Shown: positions 24,059 to 32,103 of the stretch, one piece after another
Layout: each line of letters starts with the position of its first letter
How positions within the stretch are numbered: the first letter of the stretch is position 1
From: Tyzzerella sp.
GTDB lineage: Bacteria > Bacillota > Clostridia > Lachnospirales > Anaerotignaceae
Length of the DNA: 32,103 nucleotides
Assembly: GCA_019415525.1 (NCBI GenBank)
Contig: DXZA01000010.1
Location: 1-32,103, forward strand
Direction of reading: 5' to 3'
Notes under the pieces: model-generated
What the model saw: only the letters and a program-made list of their open reading frames with translations
Told to the model about the DNA's origin: nothing
Databases searched by the model: none
Translations under genes and position numbers: made by a program

Positions 24059-25132
24059 ATGGAAAAATTATACTTAGTACTTGAAAATGGACAGATTTTT
24101 GAAGGTAAATCTTTTGGTGCTGATGGGGAAATAACAGGAGAAATCGTTTTCTCAACAGCTATGACAGGATATCTTGAAACTATTACAGACCCAAGTTATT
24201 TTGGACAAATAGTTGTACAGACATTTCCATTAATTGGAAATTATGGTGTTATTCCTTCAGACTTCGAAAGCGACAAACCTTATTTAAAAGCATATGTTGT
24301 ACGTGAATGGTGTCAGGAACCTTCTAATTTCCGTTGTGAGGGCGACCTTGACACTTTTTTAAAGGATGCAGGTGTTATAGGTCTTTATGATATCGATACA
24401 CGTCAGCTTACAAAAATCATCAGAGAATATGGTGTTATGAATGCAAAAATAACAAAATCCATTGAAAACATTGATGAAATTATAAATGAGCTTAAAGCTT
24501 ATAAAGTAACAGGTGCTGTTAAAAGTGCTACTTGCAACACTATTAAAGTATATAATGAAGAAGGAAACAAACATGTTGTTCTTATGGACTTTGGCGAAAA
24601 GGCAAACATACAGCGTGAACTTATAAAAAGAGGCTGTAAAGTTACAGTAGTTCCTTCCTACACAACAGCTTCTGAAATACTTGCTATGAAACCAGACGGA
24701 ATAATGCTTTCAAACGGCCCTGGAGACCCAGCAGAAAATGTTGAAATTATTAAAGAAATAAAAGCTCTTGTTGAGTCAAAAACTCCTATTTTTGGTATTT
24801 GTCTTGGACATCAGCTTACAGCTCTTTCACAAGGTGCAACAACAAGCAAACTTAAATATGGTCATCGTGGTGGAAACCAGCCTGTAAAAGAAGTTGAAAC
24901 AGGCAGAGTTTATATTTCAAGCCAGAACCATGGTTATGCTGTTGATACAGATTCTCTTCCAGCACATGCTGAATTAAGCTGGGTAAACGTTAATGATGGA
25001 ACTTGTGAAGGTGTTGTTTATAAAAACTCACCTGTATATACTGTTCAGTTCCACCCAGAAGCTTGCGGTGGTCCAAAAGATACAATGTTCTTATTTGATA
25101 AATTTATTAATGTTATGGGAGGTACAAAATAA
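24059..25132 (+). CDS. carA: Carbamoyl-phosphate synthase small subunit
   Basis: The 357-residue glutaminase subunit feeds ammonia to CarB for carbamoyl phosphate, the precursor of pyrimidines and arginine. The N-terminal CPSase domain (GEITGEIVFSTAMTGYLETI) is followed by a class I glutamine amidotransferase domain with SNGPGDP, the nucleophile Cys in FGICLGHQL, and the His-Glu pair in VQFHPEACGGP. Length is normal. CGGAGGAATT precedes the ATG. The stop overlaps the carB start as TAATG, implying tight translational coupling. No pyr or arg biosynthesis genes flank it, so the pathway served is not shown. Confidence 0.96.
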   Translation: MEKLYLVLENGQIFEGKSFGADGEITGEIVFSTAMTGYLETITDPSYFGQIVVQTFPLIGNYGVIPSDFESDKPYLKAYVVREWCQEPSNFRCEGDLDTFLKDAGVIGLYDIDTRQLTKIIREYGVMNAKITKSIENIDEIINELKAYKVTGAVKSATCNTIKVYNEEGNKHVVLMDFGEKANIQRELIKRGCKVTVVPSYTTASEILAMKPDGIMLSNGPGDPAENVEIIKEIKALVESKTPIFGICLGHQLTALSQGATTSKLKYGHRGGNQPVKEVETGRVYISSQNHGYAVDTDSLPAHAELSWVNVNDGTCEGVVYKNSPVYTVQFHPEACGGPKDTMFLFDKFINVMGGTK

Positions 25133-28100
25133 TGCCACTTAAAAATGATATTAAAAAGGTACTTGTTATAGGTTCAGGTCCTATTATAATCGGACAAGCG
25201 GCAGAATTTGACTATGCCGGAACTCAGGCCTGCCGTGCTTTAAGAGAAGAAGGTCTTGAAGTTGTTCTTGTAAACAGCAACCCTGCTACAATTATGACTG
25301 ATAAGGCTATGGCTGATAAAATTTATATTGAGCCATTAACAATTGATGTTTTAAAAAGAATTATAAAGAAAGAAAAACCAGACAGTATACTTTCAACACT
25401 TGGTGGACAAACAGGTCTTACTCTTTCTATGCAGCTTGCAAAAGAAGGTTTCCTTGAAGAAAATAATGTAAAACTTCTTGGTGCTAATCCTTTAACAATA
25501 GATAAAGCTGAAGACAGACAGATGTTTAAAGATACTATGCTTGAAATCGGCGAACCTGTTATTCCTTCAGAAGTTGTAAATACTCTTGAAGATGCAATAG
25601 AATTTACAAATAAAATAGGATACCCAGTTATTATACGTCCTGCATTCACACTTGGTGGTACAGGTGGTGGTATCTGTTATAACGAAGAAGAACTTAGAGA
25701 AATAGCAGCAAATGGTCTTCGTCTCTCCCCTATTACACAGATTCTTGTTGAAAAATGTATTTCAGGTTGGAAAGAAATAGAATTCGAAGTTATTCGTGAC
25801 AGTTCTGGAAACTGTATAACAGTATGTTCAATGGAAAACTTTGACCCTGTTGGTGTTCATACAGGTGACTCTGTTGTTATCGCTCCTGCTGTTACACTTT
25901 CAGACAAAGAATATCAGATGCTTCGTTCAGCTTCATTAAACATTGTTTCTGCTCTTGGTGTTGAAGGTGGTTGTAACTGTCAGTTTGCTTTAGACCCAAA
26001 TAGCTTTGACTATGCTGTAATCGAAGTTAACCCTCGTGTATCTCGTTCTTCAGCTCTTGCATCAAAAGCAACAGGTTATCCTATTGCTAAAGTTGCTGCA
26101 AAAATAGCTATTGGTTACACTCTTGATGAAATTAAAAATGCCGTTACAGGAAAAACATATGCTTGTTTTGAGCCTGCTCTTGACTATGTTGTTGTTAAAC
26201 TTCCAAAATGGCCTTTCGATAAATTCGTTTATGCAAAACGTACACTTGGAACACAGATGAAAGCTACTGGTGAAGTTATGGCTATTGGTCCAAACTTCGA
26301 AATGGCTATTATGAAAGCTGTAAGAGGTGCTGAAATATCTCTTGACAGTCTTAACCTTCCAAAGCTTGCTGAGTTAAGTGACGAAGAAATAAAAGATAAA
26401 ATAAGTGTATGTGATGACGAAAGACTTTTTGTTGTATTTGAAGCAATTAAGAGAGGAATTACTCTTGAATACATTCACGATATAACAAAAATTGATTTCT
26501 GGTTCTTAAATAAATTAAGACACCTTGTTGATTATGAAAAAGAAATCGCAGAAAATACTCTTACAGAAGAACTTTATATAAAAGGTAAAAAATATGGTTA
26601 CCCAGATAAAGTAATCGAAAGAATTTCAGGACAGAAAGTAGAAAACCCACGTAAAGGTGTATTTAAAATGGTTGATACTTGTGCTGCTGAATTCAAAGCT
26701 GAAACACCTTACTTCTATTCAACATATGATACAGAAAATGAGGCTGCTGAATTTATTGCAGAAAGAAATTCAGATAAAAAGACAGTTATAGTATTTGGTT
26801 CTGGTCCAATAAGAATTGGTCAAGGTATCGAATTCGACTATGCTTCAGTTCATTGTGTATGGTCTCTTAAAAAAGCTGGATTTGAAGTTGTTATAGCAAA
26901 TAACAACCCTGAAACTGTATCAACTGACTTTGATACAGCAGATAGACTTTACTTTGAACCACTTACACCAGAAGATGTAATGAATATCATTGAAACAGAA
27001 AAACCATATGGTGTTGTAGTTGCGTTTGGTGGACAGACAGCTATCAAGCTTACAAAATTCCTTGAATCACAAGGTGTAAATATTCTTGGTACTCCTGCTG
27101 ACAGTATTGATGCTGCAGAAGACAGAGAACGTTTTGATGAACTTCTTGAAAATCTTGGAATTAAACGTCCTTCTGGATATACAGTAATGACAACAGAAGA
27201 AGCTTTAAAAGTTGCAAATGAACTTCAGTACCCTGTTCTTATGCGTCCTTCATACGTATTAGGTGGACAGAATATGATTATTGCATTTAGCGATGAAGAT
27301 ATTATTGAGTATATGAAGATTATTCTTGCTCATGAAATAGAAAATCCTATTCTTATTGACAAATACCTTATGGGTGTTGAAATTGAAGTTGATGCTATTT
27401 GTGATGGTGAAGATATTCTCATTCCTGGTATTATGGAACACGTTGAAAGAGCTGGTATACACTCTGGTGACTCTATTGCTGTTTACCCTGCTTGGAATGT
27501 TAGTGGAGAACTTACAGAAAAAATTATTGATTATACAAAGAACCTTGCTATTTCACTTAAAACAAAAGGTCTTGTAAATATTCAGTATGTAATATACGAA
27601 AACCAAATTTATGTTATCGAAGTAAATCCACGTTCTTCAAGAACAATACCTTATATAAGCAAAGTTACAGGTGTTCCTATGGTTGACCTTGCAACAGCTT
27701 GTATGCTTGGTGGAAAACTTAAAGACCTTGGATATGGTACAGGACTTTATAAAACACCTCCATATGTTGCTGTAAAAGTTCCAGTATTCTCATTTGAAAA
27801 ACTTATTGACGTAGACGTTCAGCTTGGACCTGAAATGAAATCTACAGGAGAAGTTCTTGGTATAGGTACAACATTAGGAGAAGCTCTTTATAAAGGTCTT
27901 ATAGCTGCCGGATATAAAATGAAGAAAAACGGTGCTATGTTTATTACTGTAAAGAATAGTGATAAAGGTGAAATCGTTGATATAGCTAAAAAATATGCTG
28001 CTCTTGGATTTGAACTTTATTCAACAAAAGGAACAGCAAAAGTATTAAATGATGCAGGACTTAATGTAACACCTGTAAATAAAATACACGAAGGAAGCGA

Positions 28101-29178
28101 AAATACAAAAACTCTTCTTGAAAGTGGAAAAATCAATTATATTATTTCTACTTCATCTAAAGGAAGACTTCCAAGCCGTGACAGCGTTAAAATACGTCGT
28201 ATAGCAGTTGAACACGCTATACCTTGCCTTACATCACTTGATACAGCAGATGCTCTTGCAAACTGTCTTATGAGCCGTTTCTCACAGAATAATATTGAGC
28301 TTATTGATATTAACAATATGCGTGAAGAAAAACTTGCTCTTAAATTTACAAAAATGCATGGTACAGGAAATGACTTCATTTATTTCAACTGTATGAATGA
28401 TGAAAATATGATTGAAAGCCCTGAATCACTTGCTGTTACACTTTCAAACAGACATTTCAGCATTGGTGGTGAAGGTGTAGTTCTTATATGTAAATCAAAT
28501 GTAGCTGATGTAAAAATGAAACTTTACAACCTTGATGGTAGTGAAGAATTCATGGGTGGTAATGCTATAAGATGCCTTGCTAAATATGTTTATGATAATG
28601 GTATTGTAAATAAAACAGACCTTACAGTTGAAACATTAAGCGGTGTAAGAAAAGTTAAACTTTTCATACAGAATGGAAAAGCTGTTTCTGCAACTGTTGA
28701 AATGGGTAAAATAGTTCTTGACCCTAAACTTGTTCCTGTAAACCTTGAAGGTGAATCAGTTATAAATCGTCCTGTTGTAATAAATAGAATACCTTACAAT
28801 GTAACTTGTATAAATCTTGGAAATCCACATTGTGTTGTATTCTGTGACAACCTTGATGCTATTGATATAGAAAAAATAGGTTATGAATTTGAATATAATT
28901 CACTCTTCCCTGAAAGAGTTACAACAGAATTTGTTCAGATAATAAACAAAACAACAATTCGTATGAGAGTATGGGAAAGAGGAAGCGGTGAAACTTGGGC
29001 TTGTGGTACAGGTGCTTGTGTTGCTGCTGCTGCTGCCGTACTTAATGGATACTGTCAAGAAGATAAAGAAATCACAGTTAAACAGAAAGGTGGAGACCTT
29101 CTTATAAGCAATATAGATGATACAATTTATCTTTCTGGAAAAGCTGAAAAAGTATTTGATGGTATAATAGAAATCTAA
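25132..29178 (+). CDS. carB: Carbamoyl-phosphate synthase large subunit fused to a diaminopimelate-epimerase-like domain
   Basis: The protein has 1348 residues. Residues 1 to about 1062 are a full CarB: two ATP-grasp halves (each opening with a GSGPI motif: VIGSGPIIIGQ and VFGSGPIRIGQ) and a C-terminal MGS-like allosteric domain near 930-1060. Residues from Met1063 form a complete-length DapF domain: KMHGTGNDF (1074-1082), RHFSIGGEGVVLI, NLDGSEEFMGGNAIRC, GNPHCV (1230-1235) and WERGSGETWACGTGACV. DapF interconverts LL- and meso-diaminopimelate with two cysteines. The second is present (Cys1291), but the first position, normally MCGN, is Gly1142. The junction has no stop, frameshift or obvious linker, and no clear internal ribosome binding site. 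CarB function looks secure; epimerase activity is doubtful. A terminator follows. Confidence 0.93.
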   Translation: MPLKNDIKKVLVIGSGPIIIGQAAEFDYAGTQACRALREEGLEVVLVNSNPATIMTDKAMADKIYIEPLTIDVLKRIIKKEKPDSILSTLGGQTGLTLSMQLAKEGFLEENNVKLLGANPLTIDKAEDRQMFKDTMLEIGEPVIPSEVVNTLEDAIEFTNKIGYPVIIRPAFTLGGTGGGICYNEEELREIAANGLRLSPITQILVEKCISGWKEIEFEVIRDSSGNCITVCSMENFDPVGVHTGDSVVIAPAVTLSDKEYQMLRSASLNIVSALGVEGGCNCQFALDPNSFDYAVIEVNPRVSRSSALASKATGYPIAKVAAKIAIGYTLDEIKNAVTGKTYACFEPALDYVVVKLPKWPFDKFVYAKRTLGTQMKATGEVMAIGPNFEMAIMKAVRGAEISLDSLNLPKLAELSDEEIKDKISVCDDERLFVVFEAIKRGITLEYIHDITKIDFWFLNKLRHLVDYEKEIAENTLTEELYIKGKKYGYPDKVIERISGQKVENPRKGVFKMVDTCAAEFKAETPYFYSTYDTENEAAEFIAERNSDKKTVIVFGSGPIRIGQGIEFDYASVHCVWSLKKAGFEVVIANNNPETVSTDFDTADRLYFEPLTPEDVMNIIETEKPYGVVVAFGGQTAIKLTKFLESQGVNILGTPADSIDAAEDRERFDELLENLGIKRPSGYTVMTTEEALKVANELQYPVLMRPSYVLGGQNMIIAFSDEDIIEYMKIILAHEIENPILIDKYLMGVEIEVDAICDGEDILIPGIMEHVERAGIHSGDSIAVYPAWNVSGELTEKIIDYTKNLAISLKTKGLVNIQYVIYENQIYVIEVNPRSSRTIPYISKVTGVPMVDLATACMLGGKLKDLGYGTGLYKTPPYVAVKVPVFSFEKLIDVDVQLGPEMKSTGEVLGIGTTLGEALYKGLIAAGYKMKKNGAMFITVKNSDKGEIVDIAKKYAALGFELYSTKGTAKVLNDAGLNVTPVNKIHEGSENTKTLLESGKINYIISTSSKGRLPSRDSVKIRRIAVEHAIPCLTSLDTADALANCLMSRFSQNNIELIDINNMREEKLALKFTKMHGTGNDFIYFNCMNDENMIESPESLAVTLSNRHFSIGGEGVVLICKSNVADVKMKLYNLDGSEEFMGGNAIRCLAKYVYDNGIVNKTDLTVETLSGVRKVKLFIQNGKAVSATVEMGKIVLDPKLVPVNLEGESVINRPVVINRIPYNVTCINLGNPHCVVFCDNLDAIDIEKIGYEFEYNSLFPERVTTEFVQIINKTTIRMRVWERGSGETWACGTGACVAAAAAVLNGYCQEDKEITVKQKGGDLLISNIDDTIYLSGKAEKVFDGIIEI

Positions 29179-29183
29179 TATAT

Positions 29184-29218
29184 AAAAAAAGACATCTTTT
29201 GTTAAGATGTCTTTTTTT
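29184..29218 (+). terminator. Intrinsic terminator after carB-dapF
   Basis: AAAAAAAGACATCTT, five-base loop, AAGATGTCTTTTTTT: a 15-bp perfect stem ending in a T-run, five bases after the stop codon. Confidence 0.92.
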
Positions 29219-29264
29219 TATAATTGAATAAAAATATATTTTTTTACAAATTAATAATAAATAC

Positions 29265-29293
29265 TTAAATTTTTCCATGTTTTATGATATAAT
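29265..29293 (+). promoter_or_regulatory. Putative promoter of the XRE-cupin gene
   Basis: TGATATAAT (29285-29293) is a perfect -10 hexamer with the extended TGn element. The -35 position (TTAAAT, 17 bases upstream) is poor, which the extended -10 would compensate. Confidence 0.5.
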
Positions 29294-29327
29294 AAAGTAC
29301 ATATTATTAATAAGATGGTGGTTTTTA

Positions 29328-29879
29328 ATGAATAGTATTAATATAGGTAAAAAAATATTATCATTTCGACATAAAAATAACATGGCTATAAGTGATTTCT
29401 CCAAAATTTCTAATCTAAGTCCTGCTCTTATAAGTCAATTAGAGCGTGGAAAAGGTAATCCTAGTTTAGGTGCTTTAAATTCTATTGCTAATGCACTAGG
29501 TATAAGTCTTTCCGATTTAGTTAAAGAAGAATTATCAAACAAATCTTTAATTATAAAAAATAATAGCTTATATGATATAATAAAAGAAAATGACAATTAT
29601 AATCATTATGATATTCTTTCTAATGTAGCATATAATCTATCTATAAGCATACATAAAGTAGAAATAAATGGAAATGATACATATCCTGAAAATATATTTT
29701 CAGATATTAATAATGAACATATATTATTTATAGAAAAAGGTTGTATTCAAATTATATTTGAAAATGAGGAGTATATACTCGAAACAGGAGATAAAATAAT
29801 AATTCTTCCTAATAGATTTTATAAACTACATAATAAAACTGATGATATATCAACTATAATAGCAATTAAATTAAATTAA
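29328..29879 (+). CDS. XRE family regulator with C-terminal cupin domain
   Basis: The protein has 183 residues from the ATG at 29328, which follows GATGGTGG; an in-frame upstream ATG overlaps the promoter. Residues about 5-60 are an XRE/Cro helix-turn-helix (MAISDFSKISNLSPALISQLERGKGNPSLGAL...LGISLSDL). Residues about 115-183 are a small cupin barrel (LFIEKGCIQIIFENEEYILETGDKIIILPN). This layout is typical of sensors of small metabolites such as amino acids or polyamines (PuuR/SinR-like groups). The gene stands alone between two terminators and is more AT-rich than its neighbours. Its target is not indicated. Confidence 0.9.
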   Translation: MNSINIGKKILSFRHKNNMAISDFSKISNLSPALISQLERGKGNPSLGALNSIANALGISLSDLVKEELSNKSLIIKNNSLYDIIKENDNYNHYDILSNVAYNLSISIHKVEINGNDTYPENIFSDINNEHILFIEKGCIQIIFENEEYILETGDKIIILPNRFYKLHNKTDDISTIIAIKLN

Positions 29880-29888
29880 AGTAAAATA

Positions 29889-29918
29889 AAAAAAGTGCAG
29901 TAAATACTGCACTTTTTT
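29889..29918. terminator. Bidirectional intrinsic terminator
   Basis: AAAAAAGTGCAGTA and TACTGCACTTTTTT form a 14-bp stem with a two-base loop between the convergent XRE-cupin (+) and pgi (-) genes. Confidence 0.9.
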
Positions 29919-29923
29919 ATATA

Positions 29924-31264
29924 TTAAAGAAGTCGTTTTTCAAGAGCTTCTTTTTCACTTTCATATCCAGGTTTTCCAAGAAGAGCAAACATATTTTTCT
30001 TATAAGCTTCAACGCCTGGCTGGTCAAATGGATTTACTCCAATAAGATAACCACTTATAGCAAGAGCTTTTTCAAAGAAGTATACAAGATAACCGAAATT
30101 ATATGCATCCATAGCATCAATTTCAACTATAATATTAGGAACTCCACCATCCATATGTGCAAGAAGTGTTCCTTCATATGCTTTACTATTTACATACTGT
30201 AATGTTCTTCCTGAAAGGAAATTAAGACCATCAATATTTTCTTCATCATTAAATATTTCAAGTTCTGTCTTTGGAGTTTTGCTCCATACAACAGTTTCAA
30301 ACATTGTTCTATTTCCATCCTGAATGAACTGTCCTATAGAATGGAGGTCTGTTGAGAAGTTGGCACTTACAGGGAATAAACCTTTTTTATCTTTTCCTTC
30401 ACTTTCAGCAAAAAGCTGTTTATACCATTCACCAAAAGATGTAAGGCAAGGTTCATAATTTGCAAGTATTTCTACTGTTTTTCCTTTATGATAGAAAATA
30501 TTTCTTAAAGCAGCATATTTATAGCTATCATTTTCTTCTAAGTTAGGATTGCTATATTTTTCACGTGCATCAGCAGCACCTTTCATAACAGTATCTATAT
30601 CAATGCCAGCAACTGCCATAGCAAGAAGTCCAACTGGTGTAAGAACTGTAAATCTACCTCCTACAGCATCTGGAATAATAAATGTCTCATAACCTTTTTC
30701 ATTACAAAGATTTTTAAGTGCTCCTCTTGCTCTATCTGTTGTAGCATAAATTCTTTCTTTAGCACCTTCAGCACCATATTTATCTTCAAGCATTTTTTTG
30801 AAAATACGGAAAGCAATAGCAGGTTCTGTTGTAGTACCTGATTTTGAAATAATATTTACAGAGAAATCTCTGTCACCTATTATTTTAATTATTTCATTTA
30901 AATATGTTGAACTTATATTGTTACCAACAAAATAGATATCAGGAGTATCTTTTGTTTTATCTTCATTGTAGAATGGTGATTTAATAAAATCAAGAGCTGT
31001 TCTTGTTCCAAGATAAGAACCACCAATACCTATAACAATAAGAACCTGACTTTGTTTCTGAATTTTTTCAGCTGCAACTTTTATTCTTGCAAATTCTTCT
31101 TTATCATAATCAACAGGTAAATCAATCCAACCAAGGAAATCATTGCCCGCTCCCTTTCTTCCATGTAAATATTCATGGCAAGTTTCTACTAATGGAGCAA
31201 TATATTTATATTCATGCTCACTGATAAAAGGTGCAACACCATGTAACTTTAATTCTACTGCCAT
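29924..31264 (-). CDS. pgi: Glucose-6-phosphate isomerase
   Basis: Pgi interconverts glucose 6-phosphate and fructose 6-phosphate, feeding the phosphofructokinase encoded elsewhere in this window. The 446-residue length is that of the short Firmicutes enzyme. Recognisable segments are VIGIGGSYLGTRTALDFI, NIISKSGTTTEPAIAFRI (sugar-phosphate loop), PDAVGGRFTVLTPVGLL (PGI signature), and GQFIQDGNRTMFETV. AGGAG precedes the ATG. It is transcribed alone toward the terminator shared with the XRE-cupin gene. On the minus strand TATAAT (31321-31316) may be its -10 element, but the matching -35 is weak. Confidence 0.96.
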   Translation of the reverse strand: MAVELKLHGVAPFISEHEYKYIAPLVETCHEYLHGRKGAGNDFLGWIDLPVDYDKEEFARIKVAAEKIQKQSQVLIVIGIGGSYLGTRTALDFIKSPFYNEDKTKDTPDIYFVGNNISSTYLNEIIKIIGDRDFSVNIISKSGTTTEPAIAFRIFKKMLEDKYGAEGAKERIYATTDRARGALKNLCNEKGYETFIIPDAVGGRFTVLTPVGLLAMAVAGIDIDTVMKGAADAREKYSNPNLEENDSYKYAALRNIFYHKGKTVEILANYEPCLTSFGEWYKQLFAESEGKDKKGLFPVSANFSTDLHSIGQFIQDGNRTMFETVVWSKTPKTELEIFNDEENIDGLNFLSGRTLQYVNSKAYEGTLLAHMDGGVPNIIVEIDAMDAYNFGYLVYFFEKALAISGYLIGVNPFDQPGVEAYKKNMFALLGKPGYESEKEALEKRLL

Positions 31265-31576
31265 TAAAATTCTCCTCTCTTATTTACCTTCACTTTTGTT
31301 CTTCTGAACAATAATATTATAACATATAAAGAAAATTTTTACCATATTTTTTGAACCTTGTTTGTACACAAAATATATATTTTATTTTTATATTTATATA
31401 TATTTTTAAATAATATATACAAATATATACTTTTTAAAGTGGTGTATATAATATTAATCTTACTTTTACATATAAATAACAAAAATTTTTAGTAAATATA
31501 ATTATACAAAAATTGTATACATATACTAAATAAATAGTTATAATATCCTTAGATTAAAAATAAGGAGTGTTATAAA
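31265..31576. other. AT-rich divergent intergenic region between pgi and the flavin-reductase-like gene
   Basis: The 312 bases contain no gene. Toward pgi there is a TATAAT on the minus strand. Toward the flavin-reductase-like gene there is a promoter candidate at 31516-31544 overlapped by a small palindrome. The middle is made of TATA-rich stretches with no structure I can support. Confidence 0.6.
31503..31544 (+). promoter_or_regulatory. Putative promoter with overlapping palindromic operator
   Basis: TATACA (31516-31521) and TATAAT (31539-31544) have 17-base spacing. The -35 overlaps the palindrome TATACAA-AAA-TTGTATA (31503-31519). A repressor bound there would block the promoter; the protein is unknown. 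Confidence 0.4.
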
Positions 31577-32077
31577 TTGGAACTTTTTAAAGAAATACAG
31601 CCTGAAGAAATTTCAGAAAATACATTTAAATTAATAGGTAAAGATTGGATGCTTGTTGCATCATCAGCCGATAATAAAACAAATGCCATGACTGCATCTT
31701 GGGGTGGATTTGGTGTATTATGGGGTAAAAATGTAGCATATATTGTTGTAAGACCTCAAAGATATACAAAAAACTTTATTGATAAAAGTAATACATTTTC
31801 TATTACATTTTTTGATGACTCTTATAAATCAATGCTTACATATATGGGTAAAATTTCCGGAAAAGATGAAGATAAAATAAAAAACAGTGGTTTAACACTT
31901 GATGAAAACAGTCCTATTCCTTTATTTAAAGAGGGAAAATTAACTGCACAGTGTAAAGTATTATATAAACAAAATATTTCTCCTGAAAGCTTTTTAGACA
32001 CAGAAATAATCTCTAAATGGTATCCTGACTCAGATTATCATACACTTTATGTTGCTGAAATAGAAAAAGTATATATA
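31577..32077 (+). CDS. Flavin reductase family protein, 3' end missing
   Basis: The available 167 residues match the flavin-reductase-like split-barrel family (FMN-binding). They include WMLVASSADNKTNAMTASWGG near residues 25-45, VAYIVVRPQRYTKNFI, and FSITFFDDSYKSMLTYMGKISGKDEDKI. Members bind FMN and reduce flavins or serve as electron carriers; the exact role is not shown. The start is TTG at 31577, with AAGGAG nine bases upstream and no competing ATG. The true coding sequence is lost at 32077, where adapter sequence begins. The apparent tail LSLIHI and stop are encoded by the adapter and must not be taken as protein sequence. Confidence 0.85.
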
Positions 32078-32103
32078 CTGTCTCTTATACACATCTGACG
32101 CTG
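32078..32103 (+). other. Nextera transposase mosaic end and adapter (artificial)
   Basis: CTGTCTCTTATACACATCT (32078-32096) is the complement of the Tn5 mosaic end used in Nextera libraries, and the following GACGCTG matches the start of the adjoining adapter. It is a library artefact at a contig end, not a mobile element of the organism. Confidence 0.97.

Noticed and set aside
32078..32103. Tn5-like inverted end as evidence of a natural transposon
   Set aside because: The sequence continues into synthetic adapter and stops at the contig end; there is no transposase or target duplication.
1..32103. CRISPR array, prophage, insertion sequence, tRNA or rRNA genes
   Set aside because: I saw no spaced direct repeats, no transposase, integrase or phage genes, and no tRNA- or rRNA-like sequence on either strand.

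Overview
The window looks like one low-GC Firmicutes contig, most likely from an anaerobic Clostridia. The reasons are very AT-rich DNA, strong AGGAGG-type ribosome binding sites, several TTG starts, oxygen-sensitive ThiH, a pyrophosphate-type phosphofructokinase, a type III glutamine synthetase and a glutamate synthase large subunit split over three genes. I cannot name a genus. The right end is an assembly end: the last 26 bases (32078-32103) are Nextera transposon/adapter sequence.

Layout. 1-4.8 kb (+): MATE exporter, NhaC-type antiporter, cardiolipin synthase. 4.8-6.1 kb (-): Na+-dependent amino-acid/neurotransmitter-type symporter. 6.2-9.95 kb (-): TPP-riboswitch-controlled thiazole operon thiS-thiF-thiG-thiH-tenI. 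10.0-12.5 kb (-): EcsC-family protein, Rrf2-type regulator, PPi-type phosphofructokinase. 12.6-23.6 kb: a divergent nitrogen-assimilation island. Leftward it carries type III glutamine synthetase and an ammonium transporter fused to a PII domain. Rightward it carries glutamate synthase domain 1, domain 2, purA, glutamate synthase domain 3, type I glutamine synthetase and an ANTAR RNA-binding regulator. 24.0-29.2 kb: carA and a carB-dapF gene fusion behind a candidate attenuator. 29.3-32.1 kb: XRE-cupin regulator, glucose-6-phosphate isomerase, and a flavin-reductase-like gene cut by the contig end.

How it works together. Ammonium enters through Amt, gated by its own PII domain. Two unrelated glutamine synthetases fix it, the split GOGAT returns glutamate, and purA and carAB consume aspartate and glutamine nitrogen. 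The most interesting reading is regulatory. Three leaders (in front of glutamine synthetase III, amt-PII and the glutamate synthase operon) each have a small hairpin with a six-base loop AAAG(A/G)C, i.e. A at position 1 and G at position 4. Its 3' arm is also the 5' arm of an intrinsic terminator. This is the mark of ANTAR antitermination, and an ANTAR protein with a degenerate receiver domain is encoded at the end of the same operon. Only one hexaloop is visible per leader, whereas described ANTAR targets have two. I infer a local ANTAR nitrogen regulon; binding has to be tested.

Other points of note: the dapF half of the carB fusion has Gly in place of the first catalytic Cys; purA sits inside the split glutamate synthase operon; the carA leader can fold into mutually exclusive hairpins ahead of a terminator and matches no class I recognise.
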